DNA of 48,407 nucleotides from Spirochaetales bacterium (lineage in GTDB: Bacteria > Spirochaetota > Spirochaetia > SZUA-6 > DRHE01), in contig JAUWZD010000025.1 of NCBI GenBank assembly GCA_030615505.1, positions 1 to 48,407 on the forward strand. Reading direction: 5' to 3'. Shown here in pieces: positions 26,109 to 35,447 of the stretch. Position 1 is the stretch's first letter; each line of letters opens with the position of its first letter. The notes under the pieces are model-generated. The model made no database searches. It was not told the DNA's origin and saw nothing but the letters and a program-made list of their open reading frames with translations. The position numbers were made by a program, and so were the translations under genes.

Positions 26109-27249
26109 AGATTATCTTAGCACCGCCTGAAGGCTTGCAGATGAAGGTTTCTGGCTTGAAGCTGAAAATTCGTTCATAGAGTTCAATCCTGGATTTATAT
26201 ACCGGTATGGCTTTCTCCTCAATTAGTGTCACAGTACACCCCCCGAATCCCGCCCCGGTCATTCGAGAACCATACACGCCCTCTGTTTCCCAGGCTCTTT
26301 TTACCAGCCAGTCCAGCTCGGGGCATGAGACTTCGTAAAGGTCTCTTAAGCTTTCATGGGAACGGCTCATCAGTTTACCAAAATACACTATATCCCTTCT
26401 ACTCAGTGCCAGTTCTGCCTCAAGGACCCGGGCGTTTTCCTCCACCACATGCACACATTTCCTGCGAGTCGACTCTGGGATCAAACCCATACTATCCCGA
26501 AGATCTTCCTTTGTATAATCCCGTAAGGCGGTTCCGGGTTTTTTTAAGTTTAAGATACTAACACATTTTTCGCATTCCGCCCGGCGTTGGTTATATTCAG
26601 AATCAACTAATCCACGGGGGACATTTGAATTAGTAATAAGAATTTTAACATGGTTCAGATTTAAAGGTATATGCCGGTATTCCAAACTGCGGGTATCCAG
26701 GAGCATGGCATGGCCCTCTTTAGCCATACAGGAAATAAACTGATCCATAATACCGCAACGGACGCCTACGAAGTTGTCCTCAGCCTCCTGAGCCAGTCTG
26801 GCCAGGTACGGACCGAAAAGATTTAAATCAAACAGCTTCTGAAGGGCATATGCGGTGGCAATTTCAAAAGCCGCTGAAGAGGAAAGACCGGCCCCTTGAG
26901 GAATATTTCCCTTTACAGTAAAGCTGATCCCCCCCAAATTATAGCCCCTGCTTAATAAAACACTTATCACACCCTTAGGATAATTTGCCCATCGATCCTC
27001 TTTTTTAAAACGAAGGTTAGATAATGCCGCCCGTTTTCGATCCTGAAAATCAACAGAGTAAAATCTAAGATGCTGGTCTTTCCGTCGCGATACAGCTACA
27101 AAAATAGTAAAATCAATGGCCATAGGAAAGACAAATCCATCATTATAATCCGTGTGTTCACCGATCAAATTAACCCGACCTGGAGCAGTGGCTATAATTT
27201 CCGGCTCTTCGCCATACTCTTCCCTGTGGCATCTAATCAGATCATTCAT
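26089..27249 (-). CDS. galK: Galactokinase
   Basis: A 386-residue GHMP kinase that phosphorylates galactose at C1 with ATP (Leloir pathway, cytoplasm). The galactokinase signature PGRVNLIGEHTDYND is at 23-37, the GHMP ATP motif PQGAGLSSSAAFE follows at about 115, CGIMDQF holds the catalytic Asp region and GFGGCTV lies near the C terminus. No other galactose gene is in the window, and surE follows within the same unit. The start is ATG 27249. Confidence 0.96.
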   Translation of the reverse strand: MNDLIRCHREEYGEEPEIIATAPGRVNLIGEHTDYNDGFVFPMAIDFTIFVAVSRRKDQHLRFYSVDFQDRKRAALSNLRFKKEDRWANYPKGVISVLLSRGYNLGGISFTVKGNIPQGAGLSSSAAFEIATAYALQKLFDLNLFGPYLARLAQEAEDNFVGVRCGIMDQFISCMAKEGHAMLLDTRSLEYRHIPLNLNHVKILITNSNVPRGLVDSEYNQRRAECEKCVSILNLKKPGTALRDYTKEDLRDSMGLIPESTRRKCVHVVEENARVLEAELALSRRDIVYFGKLMSRSHESLRDLYEVSCPELDWLVKRAWETEGVYGSRMTGAGFGGCTVTLIEEKAIPVYKSRIELYERIFSFKPETFICKPSGGAKIIYENLIN

Positions 27250-27364
27250 TAATGACTCCGCTGGTTTCCCCTAAGAAAATGGTATATGCTATTGTGTGAA
27301 CATTTTAATTGAAATAATAAAAGAATTCAATAAAATGCATCAAATCTGTCGATGAGAATAGAGT

Positions 27365-27766
27365 ATGCAGGAAAAAGATTTACAGTACGGCGAACGGATA
27401 AATTATGAAGCAGGTATGTGCCTGTACAAGGCGGGAGATGCACTTGAGGAAAAACCGATATATTATATAATTGCAGGTTTAGTTAAGATTGAAATAAGTA
27501 TTGCTGACGGCTCAATATTTCCTCTCTACCTTTTACCCGACTCGGTTTTCGGACTGATAGAGCCTCTCCTGGACTGTCCTCGCTTAACCACTGTCTACTG
27601 CATGGAAAAGAGCTTATTATACCGCTGGGACAAGGAAAACTTTGATATGGCTTCCGGCGTTTCCTGGGAACTCGCTCTAAATACTATAACCATTCTTACC
27701 CAGAGGCTGCGTATACTCAATGCTGAGTTTGGAGAGAAAATCGGATTAGTTGGAGATAGAGTATAA
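27365..27766 (+). CDS. Cyclic-nucleotide-binding-fold protein, degenerate
   Basis: A 133-residue single domain with the double-stranded beta-helix of the CRP/cNMP-binding fold (CLYKAGDALEEKPIYYIIAGLVKIEI). The phosphate-binding cassette region, SVFGLIEPLLDCPRLTTV, lacks the GE...R-[ST]-A signature, so it probably does not bind cAMP or cGMP. No DNA-binding HTH follows. It is paired with a related gene 2 bp downstream that keeps the signature. Possibly a regulatory pair acting through protein contact. Confidence 0.72.
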   Translation: MQEKDLQYGERINYEAGMCLYKAGDALEEKPIYYIIAGLVKIEISIADGSIFPLYLLPDSVFGLIEPLLDCPRLTTVYCMEKSLLYRWDKENFDMASGVSWELALNTITILTQRLRILNAEFGEKIGLVGDRV

Positions 27767-27768
27767 AA

Positions 27769-28194
27769 ATGAGTGGTTCCAATTATAGAGACATCATGAA
27801 AATTGCCTTCCAGGCAGAAGAGGCAATAAACGAAGAAATTATATCCAGGTTCGGGAAAAAGTATCCGGATAAAACAATCCTCATTAAAGAGGGAGAGATC
27901 AAGCAGGAGATATATTGGATAATCTCAGGTGAAGTCTATATTACACGAAAAATGGGTAAAAAATACAAGGTCCTGGCAACAGTAGGTAAGGGTGAATTGA
28001 TCGGTGAAATGAGTTTTTTTGATAAATCTGTTCGTTCAGCCACCGTAATCGCCAAAGGCCCTGTTGAGGCTTTGGTTTTTCCAAAAGAAAGCTTTTCAGA
28101 TATATTCTCTGCCAGTCCTCAATGGACCAAACGATTGCTTTTAGCACTCTCATCCAGAATCCGATATATGATTGAAAAACTAAATAAACTATAA
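27769..28194 (+). CDS. Cyclic-nucleotide-binding domain protein
   Basis: A 141-residue stand-alone cNMP-binding domain. The core strands KTILIKEGEIKQEIYWIISG lead to an intact phosphate-binding cassette GELIGEMSFFDKSVRSATV, with the Glu and the Arg that contact the ribose and phosphate. There is no HTH, so it is not a CRP-type transcription factor; it could modulate a partner protein. It follows the degenerate paralogue by 2 bp and precedes lnt by 12 bp. Confidence 0.85.
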   Translation: MSGSNYRDIMKIAFQAEEAINEEIISRFGKKYPDKTILIKEGEIKQEIYWIISGEVYITRKMGKKYKVLATVGKGELIGEMSFFDKSVRSATVIAKGPVEALVFPKESFSDIFSASPQWTKRLLLALSSRIRYMIEKLNKL

Positions 28195-28206
28195 TATTTT
28201 TACACC

Positions 28207-29778
28207 ATGAAGACCAGACTCATTGGGCTCACTGTTTTTTCATCGTTCCTGTTCGCCCTGGCCCTTCCGAATGAGTTATTCTATTACGGCAGCCCATTCC
28301 TCGGTTTGTTCTGTCTGTCTCCCTTTTTCATGGCTCTCACCATGTCACCTTCATTCGGATTTGCTTCTATATTAGGGATTATTTTCGGCGGACTCTCTAC
28401 TCTGCTTTCTAATTACTGGCTGCTCTTCTTCCAGGATTTCGCCATCTGGACCTTAAGCGGTGTTGTATTGGGCTACATGGGCTATAATGCCCTGCTTGCT
28501 CCCATGCTCTATGGTCTGGCCCGTACTCATCCCCGCTACCGGCCATTCATACTGGCCATGACCTGGACTGTATATGAATATTTCAAGTCTGTGGGTTTTC
28601 TGGGTTACCCCTGGGGATTGATTGCCTATCCTGTGCACGAAATACTTCCCTTTATACAATTTATCGATATCACCGGACTCTGGGGTCTCTCCCTGCTAAT
28701 GTCAATGATCAATGCTGTTATTTCAGAAGGTTTGATATGGAAATGCATGGGGCGTGATAGTGTTGGGCTGCATAAGGGCAGCTGCCCTTCGCTGCTTTGG
28801 CGCAGTCAGCTGTTGTTCACGGCTGTGCTGGTTGCCTTAAGCTTTATATATGGATTATTTCGTATGAAAATGGATATCCCCATAACAGCTACAGCCAGGA
28901 TTTTATTAATCCAGCAGAATATCGATCCCTGGCTGCAGCAGCCTGCCATGGAGAGCGTAAGGACTAATCAACAGCTCAGCAGGCAGGGATTGAAGGAGGC
29001 TGATCAGAAACCTGATCTTGTAGTCTGGAGTGAAAATTCCGTTCTCTACCCCCTATTGGGAAATGAGCTTTTCTTTAAGCAAAATCCTAAAGGAGATCCG
29101 CTTATCCCTTTTTTTATCCAATCTGATACTTACTTTCTCTTCGGATCTCCCGTAGTTTTAGACCGGGAAAAGGATACAGCCATGAATTCCGTTCTGCTTG
29201 TCTCTCCAGAAGGAAAAGTTATAGATTATTACGGCAAACAGCATCCCGTCCCAATGGCTGAAAGCGTTCCCTTCTGGGATGTTAAATTTATTCGGGATTT
29301 TTTTTCTGAGGTAATAGGACTCCGTGCAGTCTGGACAATGGGCGATCGAAATACTATTTTCAAGCTGCCTCTAAGTGCTAATCAGAATGTACACTTCGCC
29401 ACTCCAATATGTTTTGAAGATGCCTTTTCCGATCTCTGTCGGAGGTTTATTTTGGAGGGAGCGGATCTCTGGATAAATCTTACAAATGACTACTGGTCCA
29501 AAACCGTCTCTTCAGAAGTTCAGCACTATGTTGTGGCCAAATTCAGAGCCGTGGAAAATAAAAGAGTCTTAATCCGCTCGACCAATGGCGGTGTTACCGT
29601 AATCGTGGGTCCTAAAGGGGAGGAGATTGCCAGGCTTCCCCTGTTTACACCGGCCTATTTAAACGCCCGGGTACCTGTCTTTAAGGAAAAGAAATTAACC
29701 CCATATACCCGATTTGGCGATTATCTACCATTCCTGCTTATGTCAGTACTATTCATCCTGATTCTAAAGCATCCATAA
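28207..29778 (+). CDS. lnt: Apolipoprotein N-acyltransferase Lnt
   Basis: A 523-residue inner-membrane enzyme that N-acylates the N-terminal cysteine of lipoproteins, the last step of lipoprotein maturation. The N-terminal part (1-220) has about seven membrane helices. The nitrilase-like periplasmic domain carries the Glu-Lys-Cys triad: Glu276 in VVWSENS, Lys345 in YYGKQHPVP and Cys402 in TPICFEDAF. A final membrane helix lies at 500-520. This fits a lipoprotein-rich spirochaete. The next gene starts 8 bp later. Confidence 0.95.
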   Translation: MKTRLIGLTVFSSFLFALALPNELFYYGSPFLGLFCLSPFFMALTMSPSFGFASILGIIFGGLSTLLSNYWLLFFQDFAIWTLSGVVLGYMGYNALLAPMLYGLARTHPRYRPFILAMTWTVYEYFKSVGFLGYPWGLIAYPVHEILPFIQFIDITGLWGLSLLMSMINAVISEGLIWKCMGRDSVGLHKGSCPSLLWRSQLLFTAVLVALSFIYGLFRMKMDIPITATARILLIQQNIDPWLQQPAMESVRTNQQLSRQGLKEADQKPDLVVWSENSVLYPLLGNELFFKQNPKGDPLIPFFIQSDTYFLFGSPVVLDREKDTAMNSVLLVSPEGKVIDYYGKQHPVPMAESVPFWDVKFIRDFFSEVIGLRAVWTMGDRNTIFKLPLSANQNVHFATPICFEDAFSDLCRRFILEGADLWINLTNDYWSKTVSSEVQHYVVAKFRAVENKRVLIRSTNGGVTVIVGPKGEEIARLPLFTPAYLNARVPVFKEKKLTPYTRFGDYLPFLLMSVLFILILKHP

Positions 29779-29785
29779 ATATGCT

Positions 29786-30568
29786 ATGATTGAAATAAAA
29801 AGAAGGTCCAGGATGTCGTGTTCACTTGAAACAGGGCAGGTCTCAATACGGTTCTATGAAGAGCTGAATTTCTTTCTCGCCAAAGATAAGCGGAAAACAA
29901 GATTCAAAACACAATTTTGGTTTGGGGATACTATAAAAGCCCTGATTGAATCGCTTGGCATACCCCATACAGAGGTGGATTTAATCCTGGTTAATCAAAA
30001 TTCCGTGTCTTTCAGCTATCAATTGAAAAATGGCGACAGGGTGAGTATTTACCCGGTATTTGAATCTTTTAATATCGCATCCCTGACAAAAGTACGGCCC
30101 GAGCCCTTAAGGGAAACAAAGTTCATTCTTGATGTGCATCTCGGGCGACTGGCTCGATACTTGCGTATGCTCGGATTTGACACTCTCTACGCCAATTCTT
30201 ACGATGATGAAACACTCTCCCGGATTTCTAAAGCGGAGCGGCGAATTGTATTAAGCCGTGACAGGGGCCTGTTAAAAAGAAGGATTATTACACATGGCTA
30301 TTGCATTAGATCGCACAACCCGTCTGAACAGTTGATTGAAGTGATTAAGCGTTTTGATCTGAATCAAAATCTTAATCCGTTCTCCCTCTGCCTGGAATGT
30401 AACGAAGCTCTCCTTAATATTACTAAGAAAGAAATTCAAGCCAAAGTCCCACCTTTAGTGTTTAGCAGGTATAACAGTTTCTGCGTTTGCCCTGCCTGCC
30501 ATCGAATTTACTGGAAGGGCAGCCATTGGGAGCGCATGAGACATAGCGCGGCCTTCGGCAGCATCTAA
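29786..30568 (+). CDS. Mut7-C RNase-type protein with ubiquitin-like N-terminal domain
   Basis: A 260-residue protein. The N terminus is a MoaD/ThiS-like ubiquitin fold (VSIRFYEELNFFLAKDKR) of the Mut7-C ubiquitin type, and from about residue 110 a Mut7-C domain begins (KFILDVHLGRLARYLRMLGFD, with Asp residues of a PIN-like active site at LDVH and LSRDRGLLKR). A C-terminal zinc ribbon has CLEC and CPACHRIYWKGSHWERM. Predicted to be a nuclease; the cellular target is unknown. ATG 29786 is the first start; ATG 29813, with AGAAGG upstream, is an alternative. Confidence 0.88.
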   Translation: MIEIKRRSRMSCSLETGQVSIRFYEELNFFLAKDKRKTRFKTQFWFGDTIKALIESLGIPHTEVDLILVNQNSVSFSYQLKNGDRVSIYPVFESFNIASLTKVRPEPLRETKFILDVHLGRLARYLRMLGFDTLYANSYDDETLSRISKAERRIVLSRDRGLLKRRIITHGYCIRSHNPSEQLIEVIKRFDLNQNLNPFSLCLECNEALLNITKKEIQAKVPPLVFSRYNSFCVCPACHRIYWKGSHWERMRHSAAFGSI

Positions 30569-30585
30569 ATGTATCTTTTTAGAGA

Positions 30586-30789
30586 TTAATCTTTAATATT
30601 ATACCTCTTCTTAAAGCGCTCTACGCGGCCCGCCGTATCGACCAGTTTCTGTTTTCCGGTAAAAAAAGGATGACATTTTGAGCATATCTCAACTTTGATA
30701 TCCTTTACGGTCGAACGGGTTTCTATCTTGTTCCCACAAACGCAGGTGATTGTGGTCATTTCATATTTAGGATGAATTCCTTTTTTCAT
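30586..30789 (-). CDS. rpmE: 50S ribosomal protein L31
   Basis: A 67-residue L31 of the zinc-binding (C+) type: CVCGN and [13 protein letters not shown] provide four cysteines. It is a component of the large ribosomal subunit at the inter-subunit bridge. The sequence is full length and ends KRYNIKD. It follows rho by 39 bp on the same strand, a common arrangement, and is probably transcribed from the rho promoter. Confidence 0.97.
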   Translation of the reverse strand: MKKGIHPKYEMTTITCVCGNKIETRSTVKDIKVEICSKCHPFFTGKQKLVDTAGRVERFKKRYNIKD

Positions 30790-30828
30790 TACTACCGCAC
30801 CTCTTTCTTGATCCTCAAGTTCTGAGGG

Positions 30829-32565
30829 TCAAACTTCACTCCCGTTTGAGGTATTCATGGACCTCAGGAATGCCTCATTATTCTTAGTCTTACGCATTTT
30901 GTCAATGAGCAGCTCAATTATCTCAGCATCATCCATGGGATTTATTACTTTTCTTAAGACCCATACTTTATTCAATACCTCTTCAGTCAGGAGGAGCTCC
31001 TCTTTTCGAGTAGCTGATCTTTTGATATTGATGGCTGGGTAAAGCCTTCGGTCTGAGAGGCGGCGGTCCAGATTTATCTCCATATTCCCGGTACCTTTAA
31101 ACTCCTCGAAAATCACCTCGTCCATCCGGCTGCCTGTATCAATAAGGGCTGTAGCCACAATGGTCAGGCTGCCTCCCTGCTCAATGTTACGGGCGGCTCC
31201 AAAAAAACGCTTGGGTTTATGCAGAGCATTGGAATCCACACCCCCGGATAGGATTTTACCGGAGGCCGGAACAGTCTGGTTGTAGGCGCGTGCTAATCTG
31301 GTTATAGAATCCAAAAGTATAATTACATCGCGCTTATGCTCAACCAGGCGCTTAGCTTTCTCAATTACCATTTCCGCTACCTGGACATGACGAATTGCCT
31401 GCTCATCAAAGGTCGAGGACACGACTTCTCCCTTCACGTTTCTCTGCATATCCGTCACTTCCTCAGGTCTCTCATCTATAAGCAGGACAATCACAAATAT
31501 TTCCGGATGATTGGTTGTAATGGCATTGGCAATCTGTTGCAAAATAATAGTCTTACCGGTAAAAGGAGGAGAAACAATAAGTCCTCTCTGTCCCTTGCCA
31601 ATAGGACAGAAGAGATTAATCATCCTTGTCGAGATAACCTTACCATCTGCCTCAAGATTAATCAGTGTATCCGGATAGAGGGGAGTTAGATTATCGAAGG
31701 GGATTCTGCTTTGAGCCTCCTCCGGATCACTAAAATTGACACTCTCAATCCGAAGCATGGCGAAAAAGCGTTCTCCCTCTTTCGGCGGCCTTATCTGCCC
31801 GGAAACCGTATCTCCTGTCTTCAGATTGAAAAGCCGTATCTGGGATGGAGAAATATAAATATCATCAGGGCCGGGAAGATAACTATAATTGGGAGATCGT
31901 AAAAATCCATAGCCGTCCGGGAGAATTTCCAGCACGCCATGGGCATAGATTAAACCATTCTGATTGGTATGCGCTTTTAATATTGCAAAAATGATCTCTT
32001 GTTTCTTCATGGATATCAAATTCTCATGTCTAACCCCCATATCGGCTGCCAGGCTTCGAAGCTTCGGTAAACTCATAAGGGTCAGATCATTGATCTTCAT
32101 CCTATCCCGTTCTTCCCCCTGGGCGACCTTATGGACATCTTCATCGGAAATTTTAACCCTGCTCCTATCGGGTGTGCGGGGTCCCTTAATATCAGATATG
32201 TCCGAAGCAGCAGGGGCAGGAGTATCATCGACAGTGGCAGTTTCCTCTATTTGCTCAGTATAACTGCCTGATGGATTTTCATCTTCTTCTTTTATCAGCT
32301 CGACCCGTATCTTTTTTTTACGCACTCTTTTTCTGGATTTTTTCACTTCTGCTGCTTTAGTCTCAGGATCCGCTTTCTTTTCAGTAGAGATACCTGTATT
32401 GCCTTCATCACTCATCCCGGAAGGATCCTGATCTGTTTCTGACTCTTCGATATTAAACTTTGCAGGCGAGGATTCAGTAAATCCAAGCTCCTTCTGAGAG
32501 CTACTCGCCCCCTCACTATCTCCATTGTTATTACTGGAGGGATTCTTTTTCCGGATGATAGTCAT
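30829..32565 (-). CDS. rho: Transcription termination factor Rho
   Basis: A 578-residue Rho hexameric RNA helicase that ends untranslated transcripts. About 155 extra N-terminal residues, low-complexity and charged (acidic at 30-70, basic at 75-90), precede the Rho N-terminal helical domain ([16 protein letters not shown]). The RNA-binding cold-shock fold is at about 205-280 ([14 protein letters not shown]). The ATPase core has Walker A SPPFTGKT (about 333-340; the common form is APPKAGKT) and [12 protein letters not shown]. Such N-terminal inserts occur in several phyla and can aid RNA binding. A consensus promoter lies about 95 bases upstream. Confidence 0.97.
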   Translation of the reverse strand: MTIIRKKNPSSNNNGDSEGASSSQKELGFTESSPAKFNIEESETDQDPSGMSDEGNTGISTEKKADPETKAAEVKKSRKRVRKKKIRVELIKEEDENPSGSYTEQIEETATVDDTPAPAASDISDIKGPRTPDRSRVKISDEDVHKVAQGEERDRMKINDLTLMSLPKLRSLAADMGVRHENLISMKKQEIIFAILKAHTNQNGLIYAHGVLEILPDGYGFLRSPNYSYLPGPDDIYISPSQIRLFNLKTGDTVSGQIRPPKEGERFFAMLRIESVNFSDPEEAQSRIPFDNLTPLYPDTLINLEADGKVISTRMINLFCPIGKGQRGLIVSPPFTGKTIILQQIANAITTNHPEIFVIVLLIDERPEEVTDMQRNVKGEVVSSTFDEQAIRHVQVAEMVIEKAKRLVEHKRDVIILLDSITRLARAYNQTVPASGKILSGGVDSNALHKPKRFFGAARNIEQGGSLTIVATALIDTGSRMDEVIFEEFKGTGNMEINLDRRLSDRRLYPAINIKRSATRKEELLLTEEVLNKVWVLRKVINPMDDAEIIELLIDKMRKTKNNEAFLRSMNTSNGSEV

Positions 32566-32660
32566 TTATCACTCCATTATGTCATTTTCTGTTTTTTTAT
32601 TTAATCCAGGGCATGAGTCTATTTTTTGGATATATATCGGCTTGTTAAATATTACAATAT

Positions 32661-32689
32661 ATTATATTAACAATTCCCGCAACTGTCAA
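32661..32689 (-). promoter_or_regulatory. Consensus sigma-70 promoter of rho-rpmE
   Basis: On the minus strand, TTGACA (32689-32684), a 17-bp spacer and TATAAT (32666-32661), both perfect. Transcription would begin near 32654, leaving an 89-nt AT-rich leader before the rho ATG. It lies 12 bp past the end of cinA. Confidence 0.85.
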
Positions 32690-32700
32690 GCTAAAGATTT

Positions 32701-33954
32701 TTATTCCCAGGGACCGCTTAAATAAGGACAATCCCTCTCTAATACCAGACATTCGGTTATAAGAAGGGCGGAGATTGCCGTTCTCCTCCGAATCATCTCC
32801 CTGCTGCCGGGAAAATGATATTTCTGATAAAGTTCCTTACCCGATACTTTTCTTGCTGATACCCAGACAGTGCCCACCGGTTTTTCCGGACTCCCGCCAT
32901 CCGGACCGGCAATCCCTGTTACGGCTAAAGACACATCCGCACCGGAGCGCTTCAATATGCCCTCTGACATGGCGGATACTACTTCCCTCGAAACAGCCCC
33001 ATAATGCTCAATCAATTCAGGATCTACACTTAAAAGACTCTCCTTTGCGGAGTTCGAATAAACAACCAAACTGCCCCATAAAATTTCGGAACTACCCGGA
33101 ATGTCGGTGATGAGCTTACCCAGAAGACCACCGGTACATGATTCAGCCAAAGCAATCCTCATCTTTCGCTCTTTTAAGGCTTCAAATAGCATATAATTCG
33201 GCTTGACATCACCTCTTCTTATCCGAACCTGGCTGAACTCCTCTTCCAATCCCCGGAAGGCTTTCTCCTGGTCTGATAATGAACCTCCTCTGAAGGAAAC
33301 GATAATCCGATCCTCAGCAACCCGGGTCCCCCAGGTGACGGCTTTCTTCCGGTGCTTTTGAAGGGCTTCCTCCAGCACGGATTCAGGAATCATCAGAACT
33401 GTGGTTTTAAGTTCCTCAAGAATATGGAGGTGCATCTCTTTTGACAACAGGGGAGCAATTTGTCTGTGAAACATGGGTTCAAGTTCTTTCGGCGGACCGG
33501 GCAGGGCTATGACTAAAGTTTTTCTTATCCATCCATAAAATGCCGGAGCCGTTCCATTATAATTCTCTATGACCTGAAAACCCTCAGGTATATAGGCCTG
33601 CTTTTTATTCGTGTCTGATATCTTCCTTCCGGTGAACCTGCATAATAAAGTTTCCCAGATCTTTTCTTTAAACTTCAGCTTCACCCCGGCTGTCTCGGCA
33701 ACAATTTCCCGGGTCAGATCATCTGAAGTTGGACCTAATCCTCCGGTAATGAGTACCAGGTTGCTATCGCCTAAGGCTCTGTTCAATTCCTCAAATATTA
33801 TGCTTTTAGTATCCGGAATCTGGACACTGCGGATGGTTAAAAAACCTAAATATTTTAATTCTGCACCGAGAAATCGAAAATGAGTATTTAATATGACTCC
33901 TTCTGTGAGCTCTGTGCCTACAGAAATAATTACGGCTTTAGTTTGTTCAGACAC
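32701..33954 (-). CDS. cinA: CinA-family nicotinamide-nucleotide amidase
   Basis: A 417-residue two-domain CinA. The N-terminal MoCF-like domain (1-170) has SVGTELTEG and TGGLGPTSDDLT; the C-terminal amidase domain (about 250-400) has LAESCTGGLLGKLITDIPGSS and AVTGIAGPDGGS, with the Ser-Thr-Lys site. It deamidates NMN to nicotinate mononucleotide in pyridine-nucleotide recycling. The reading frame extends to TTG 33981, but GTG 33954, overlapping the bactofilin stop by 8 bp, matches the family start (VSEQTKAVIISVGTEL). Confidence 0.93.
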   Translation of the reverse strand: MSEQTKAVIISVGTELTEGVILNTHFRFLGAELKYLGFLTIRSVQIPDTKSIIFEELNRALGDSNLVLITGGLGPTSDDLTREIVAETAGVKLKFKEKIWETLLCRFTGRKISDTNKKQAYIPEGFQVIENYNGTAPAFYGWIRKTLVIALPGPPKELEPMFHRQIAPLLSKEMHLHILEELKTTVLMIPESVLEEALQKHRKKAVTWGTRVAEDRIIVSFRGGSLSDQEKAFRGLEEEFSQVRIRRGDVKPNYMLFEALKERKMRIALAESCTGGLLGKLITDIPGSSEILWGSLVVYSNSAKESLLSVDPELIEHYGAVSREVVSAMSEGILKRSGADVSLAVTGIAGPDGGSPEKPVGTVWVSARKVSGKELYQKYHFPGSREMIRRRTAISALLITECLVLERDCPYLSGPWE

Positions 33955-34360
33955 GTTGAATAGCTTTCTTGACCTGTTCAACCTTAGAGGAGAAAATATC
34001 TATACCGTCGGAATTCGTGATCATCTCACATTTACCGTCGAAAATCACGCCGTCTGCAATCTTTAGTTTTGCCGTTCGTATATTGCCAAAGACCTGTCCT
34101 GTATTTAGCATTTCCAATTTTTCACTTGCTTCAATGTTGCCACGGACAATACCACCGATGACAATGGATCCAACCTTTATATTGGCCTTCACCACTGCGC
34201 CATTCTCAATATAAAGAAACCCGGAAGACTCGATCTCACCTTCAAATCTGCCGTTGATTTTCAGGGATTCACTGAATTTTAATGAGCCGTTGAATTTAGT
34301 TTCCTTTCCTAATGTCGTAGTAATCTTCTCAATGCCTTTAAGTTCATTATTCTTTGACAT
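33947..34360 (-). CDS. Bactofilin
   Basis: A 137-residue bactofilin, a polymerising beta-helix cytoskeletal protein. The central repeats of about 18 residues (GSLKFSESLKINGRFEGEI, then AVVKANIKVGSIVIGGIV) are diagnostic. In spirochaetes bactofilins form cytoplasmic ribbons that support cell shape and motility. It lies 7 bp after the small TPR gene, and its stop overlaps the cinA start, indicating one operon: response regulator, TPR protein, bactofilin, cinA. Confidence 0.92.
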   Translation of the reverse strand: MSKNNELKGIEKITTTLGKETKFNGSLKFSESLKINGRFEGEIESSGFLYIENGAVVKANIKVGSIVIGGIVRGNIEASEKLEMLNTGQVFGNIRTAKLKIADGVIFDGKCEMITNSDGIDIFSSKVEQVKKAIQRV

Positions 34361-34367
34361 ATTTCCT

Positions 34368-34589
34368 CTACTTGGTTTTCATAACAAATACACCGTCCCA
34401 GTCCTCAGGAGGCGGATTTTCAATATAATGCTTACAGCGGGCATGATACACCTTGGAAGGACCATCCTCAGCGTCCAGACTCAACGCTTTGGCAAAACTA
34501 TCTCTTGCTTTTTTAAACTGCATAAGTTTATAATGTTTCCTTCCTTCAGCAAAATATTCAAGTACCTTCTTTTTCGTTTCAGAGATCAT
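34368..34589 (-). CDS. Small TPR protein
   Basis: A 73-residue protein that is essentially one and a half TPR units (GRKHYKLMQFKKARDSFAKALSLD) followed by the segment YIENPPPEDWDGVFVMKTK. That PPPEDWDG-VF-M tail is otherwise seen at the C terminus of adenylate/guanylate cyclases and similar signalling proteins, so this may be a detached regulatory tail. Its ATG overlaps the response-regulator stop (ATGA). No enzyme function is predicted. Confidence 0.8.
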   Translation of the reverse strand: MISETKKKVLEYFAEGRKHYKLMQFKKARDSFAKALSLDAEDGPSKVYHARCKHYIENPPPEDWDGVFVMKTK

Positions 34590-35332
34590 GGCTGCACCTC
34601 ATCACTATTTCTCTGGCGTTTCTTCCAATTTCTGAGATGCTTTTGTAATCTTTTCTCAAGATCTTCTAAGGAAAGATCGCCCCTCTTGATCTTGGCTCCT
34701 TTCATCTGGAGCTCATCGATCTCATCTTGAAGCCCCTTGAGTGTAGCAAGAATTTCCTCAGCCTCATTCCTTACCATCTCGATAAGCTCCACTACCTGGT
34801 CTTTTTGGGATGGGTCCAATTTCTCTGCCGCGGAAATCAATTCAGAAATCGGCTTTTTTATATGATGGGTAAAAAAGATCAGAGAATTGTTTAAGGACTC
34901 AACCACCGCGATTCTCCGTTCGCGCCGGGTAACCTGTCTGGCCAATTCACGATTCCTCAAAACTGCTCGTATTCTGGCCAAGACTTCAGAAAAATTAAAT
35001 GGTTTGGTTATATAATCGTCCACACCAAGTTCCAGGCCCTCGATCTTATCCTTTACATCATCCAAAGCTGAGAGCATTATAATAGGCAGATGACGGTACC
35101 TTCTATACTCCTTATCACGTTTAAGTTTCTTGGTAACCTCCCAGCCGGATAGTTTTGGCATAATATTATCCAGAATTAACAGATCGGGATCTGTCCTCAC
35201 AATCATCTTAAGCGCATCTTCACCATCAACTGCTTTCTCCACATTAAAACCCAGCTTGCTGAGCATAACATTAAAAAACTCAAGATTAATGGGCTCATCA
35301 TCAACAATTAAGATCTTACCTTTTAACTTCAT
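34586..35332 (-). CDS. Response regulator with C-terminal coiled coil
   Basis: A 248-residue CheY-like receiver followed by a long helical region. Receiver residues are complete: Asp11-Asp12, phospho-acceptor Asp55 (LLILDNIMP), Ser88 and Lys110 (YITKPFNFSE). Residues 125-248 are heptad-rich and charged, resembling a histidine-kinase dimerisation helix (SLNNSLIFFTHHIKKPISEL), but no ATPase domain follows. The output is probably protein interaction. No kinase is encoded nearby. It heads the bactofilin operon; TTGACA on the minus strand at 35379-35374 has no convincing -10. Confidence 0.9.
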   Translation of the reverse strand: MKLKGKILIVDDEPINLEFFNVMLSKLGFNVEKAVDGEDALKMIVRTDPDLLILDNIMPKLSGWEVTKKLKRDKEYRRYRHLPIIMLSALDDVKDKIEGLELGVDDYITKPFNFSEVLARIRAVLRNRELARQVTRRERRIAVVESLNNSLIFFTHHIKKPISELISAAEKLDPSQKDQVVELIEMVRNEAEEILATLKGLQDEIDELQMKGAKIKRGDLSLEDLEKRLQKHLRNWKKRQRNSDEVQP

Positions 35333-35447
35333 AACTTTTACCCTCGAATCATTTTCCTAAACTTATCATTTCTTGTCAATCCTTTTTTAATCTCGGCAGC
35401 CATGACGCCCGGTTAAGAAATAGGAATAAACGTCTATATCAATTAAG

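Noticed and set aside
30560-30590. Imperfect hairpin ATCTAAA...TTTTTAGAGAT between the convergent Mut7-C and rpmE genes.
   Set aside because: Bulged and AT-rich, too weak to call a bidirectional terminator.
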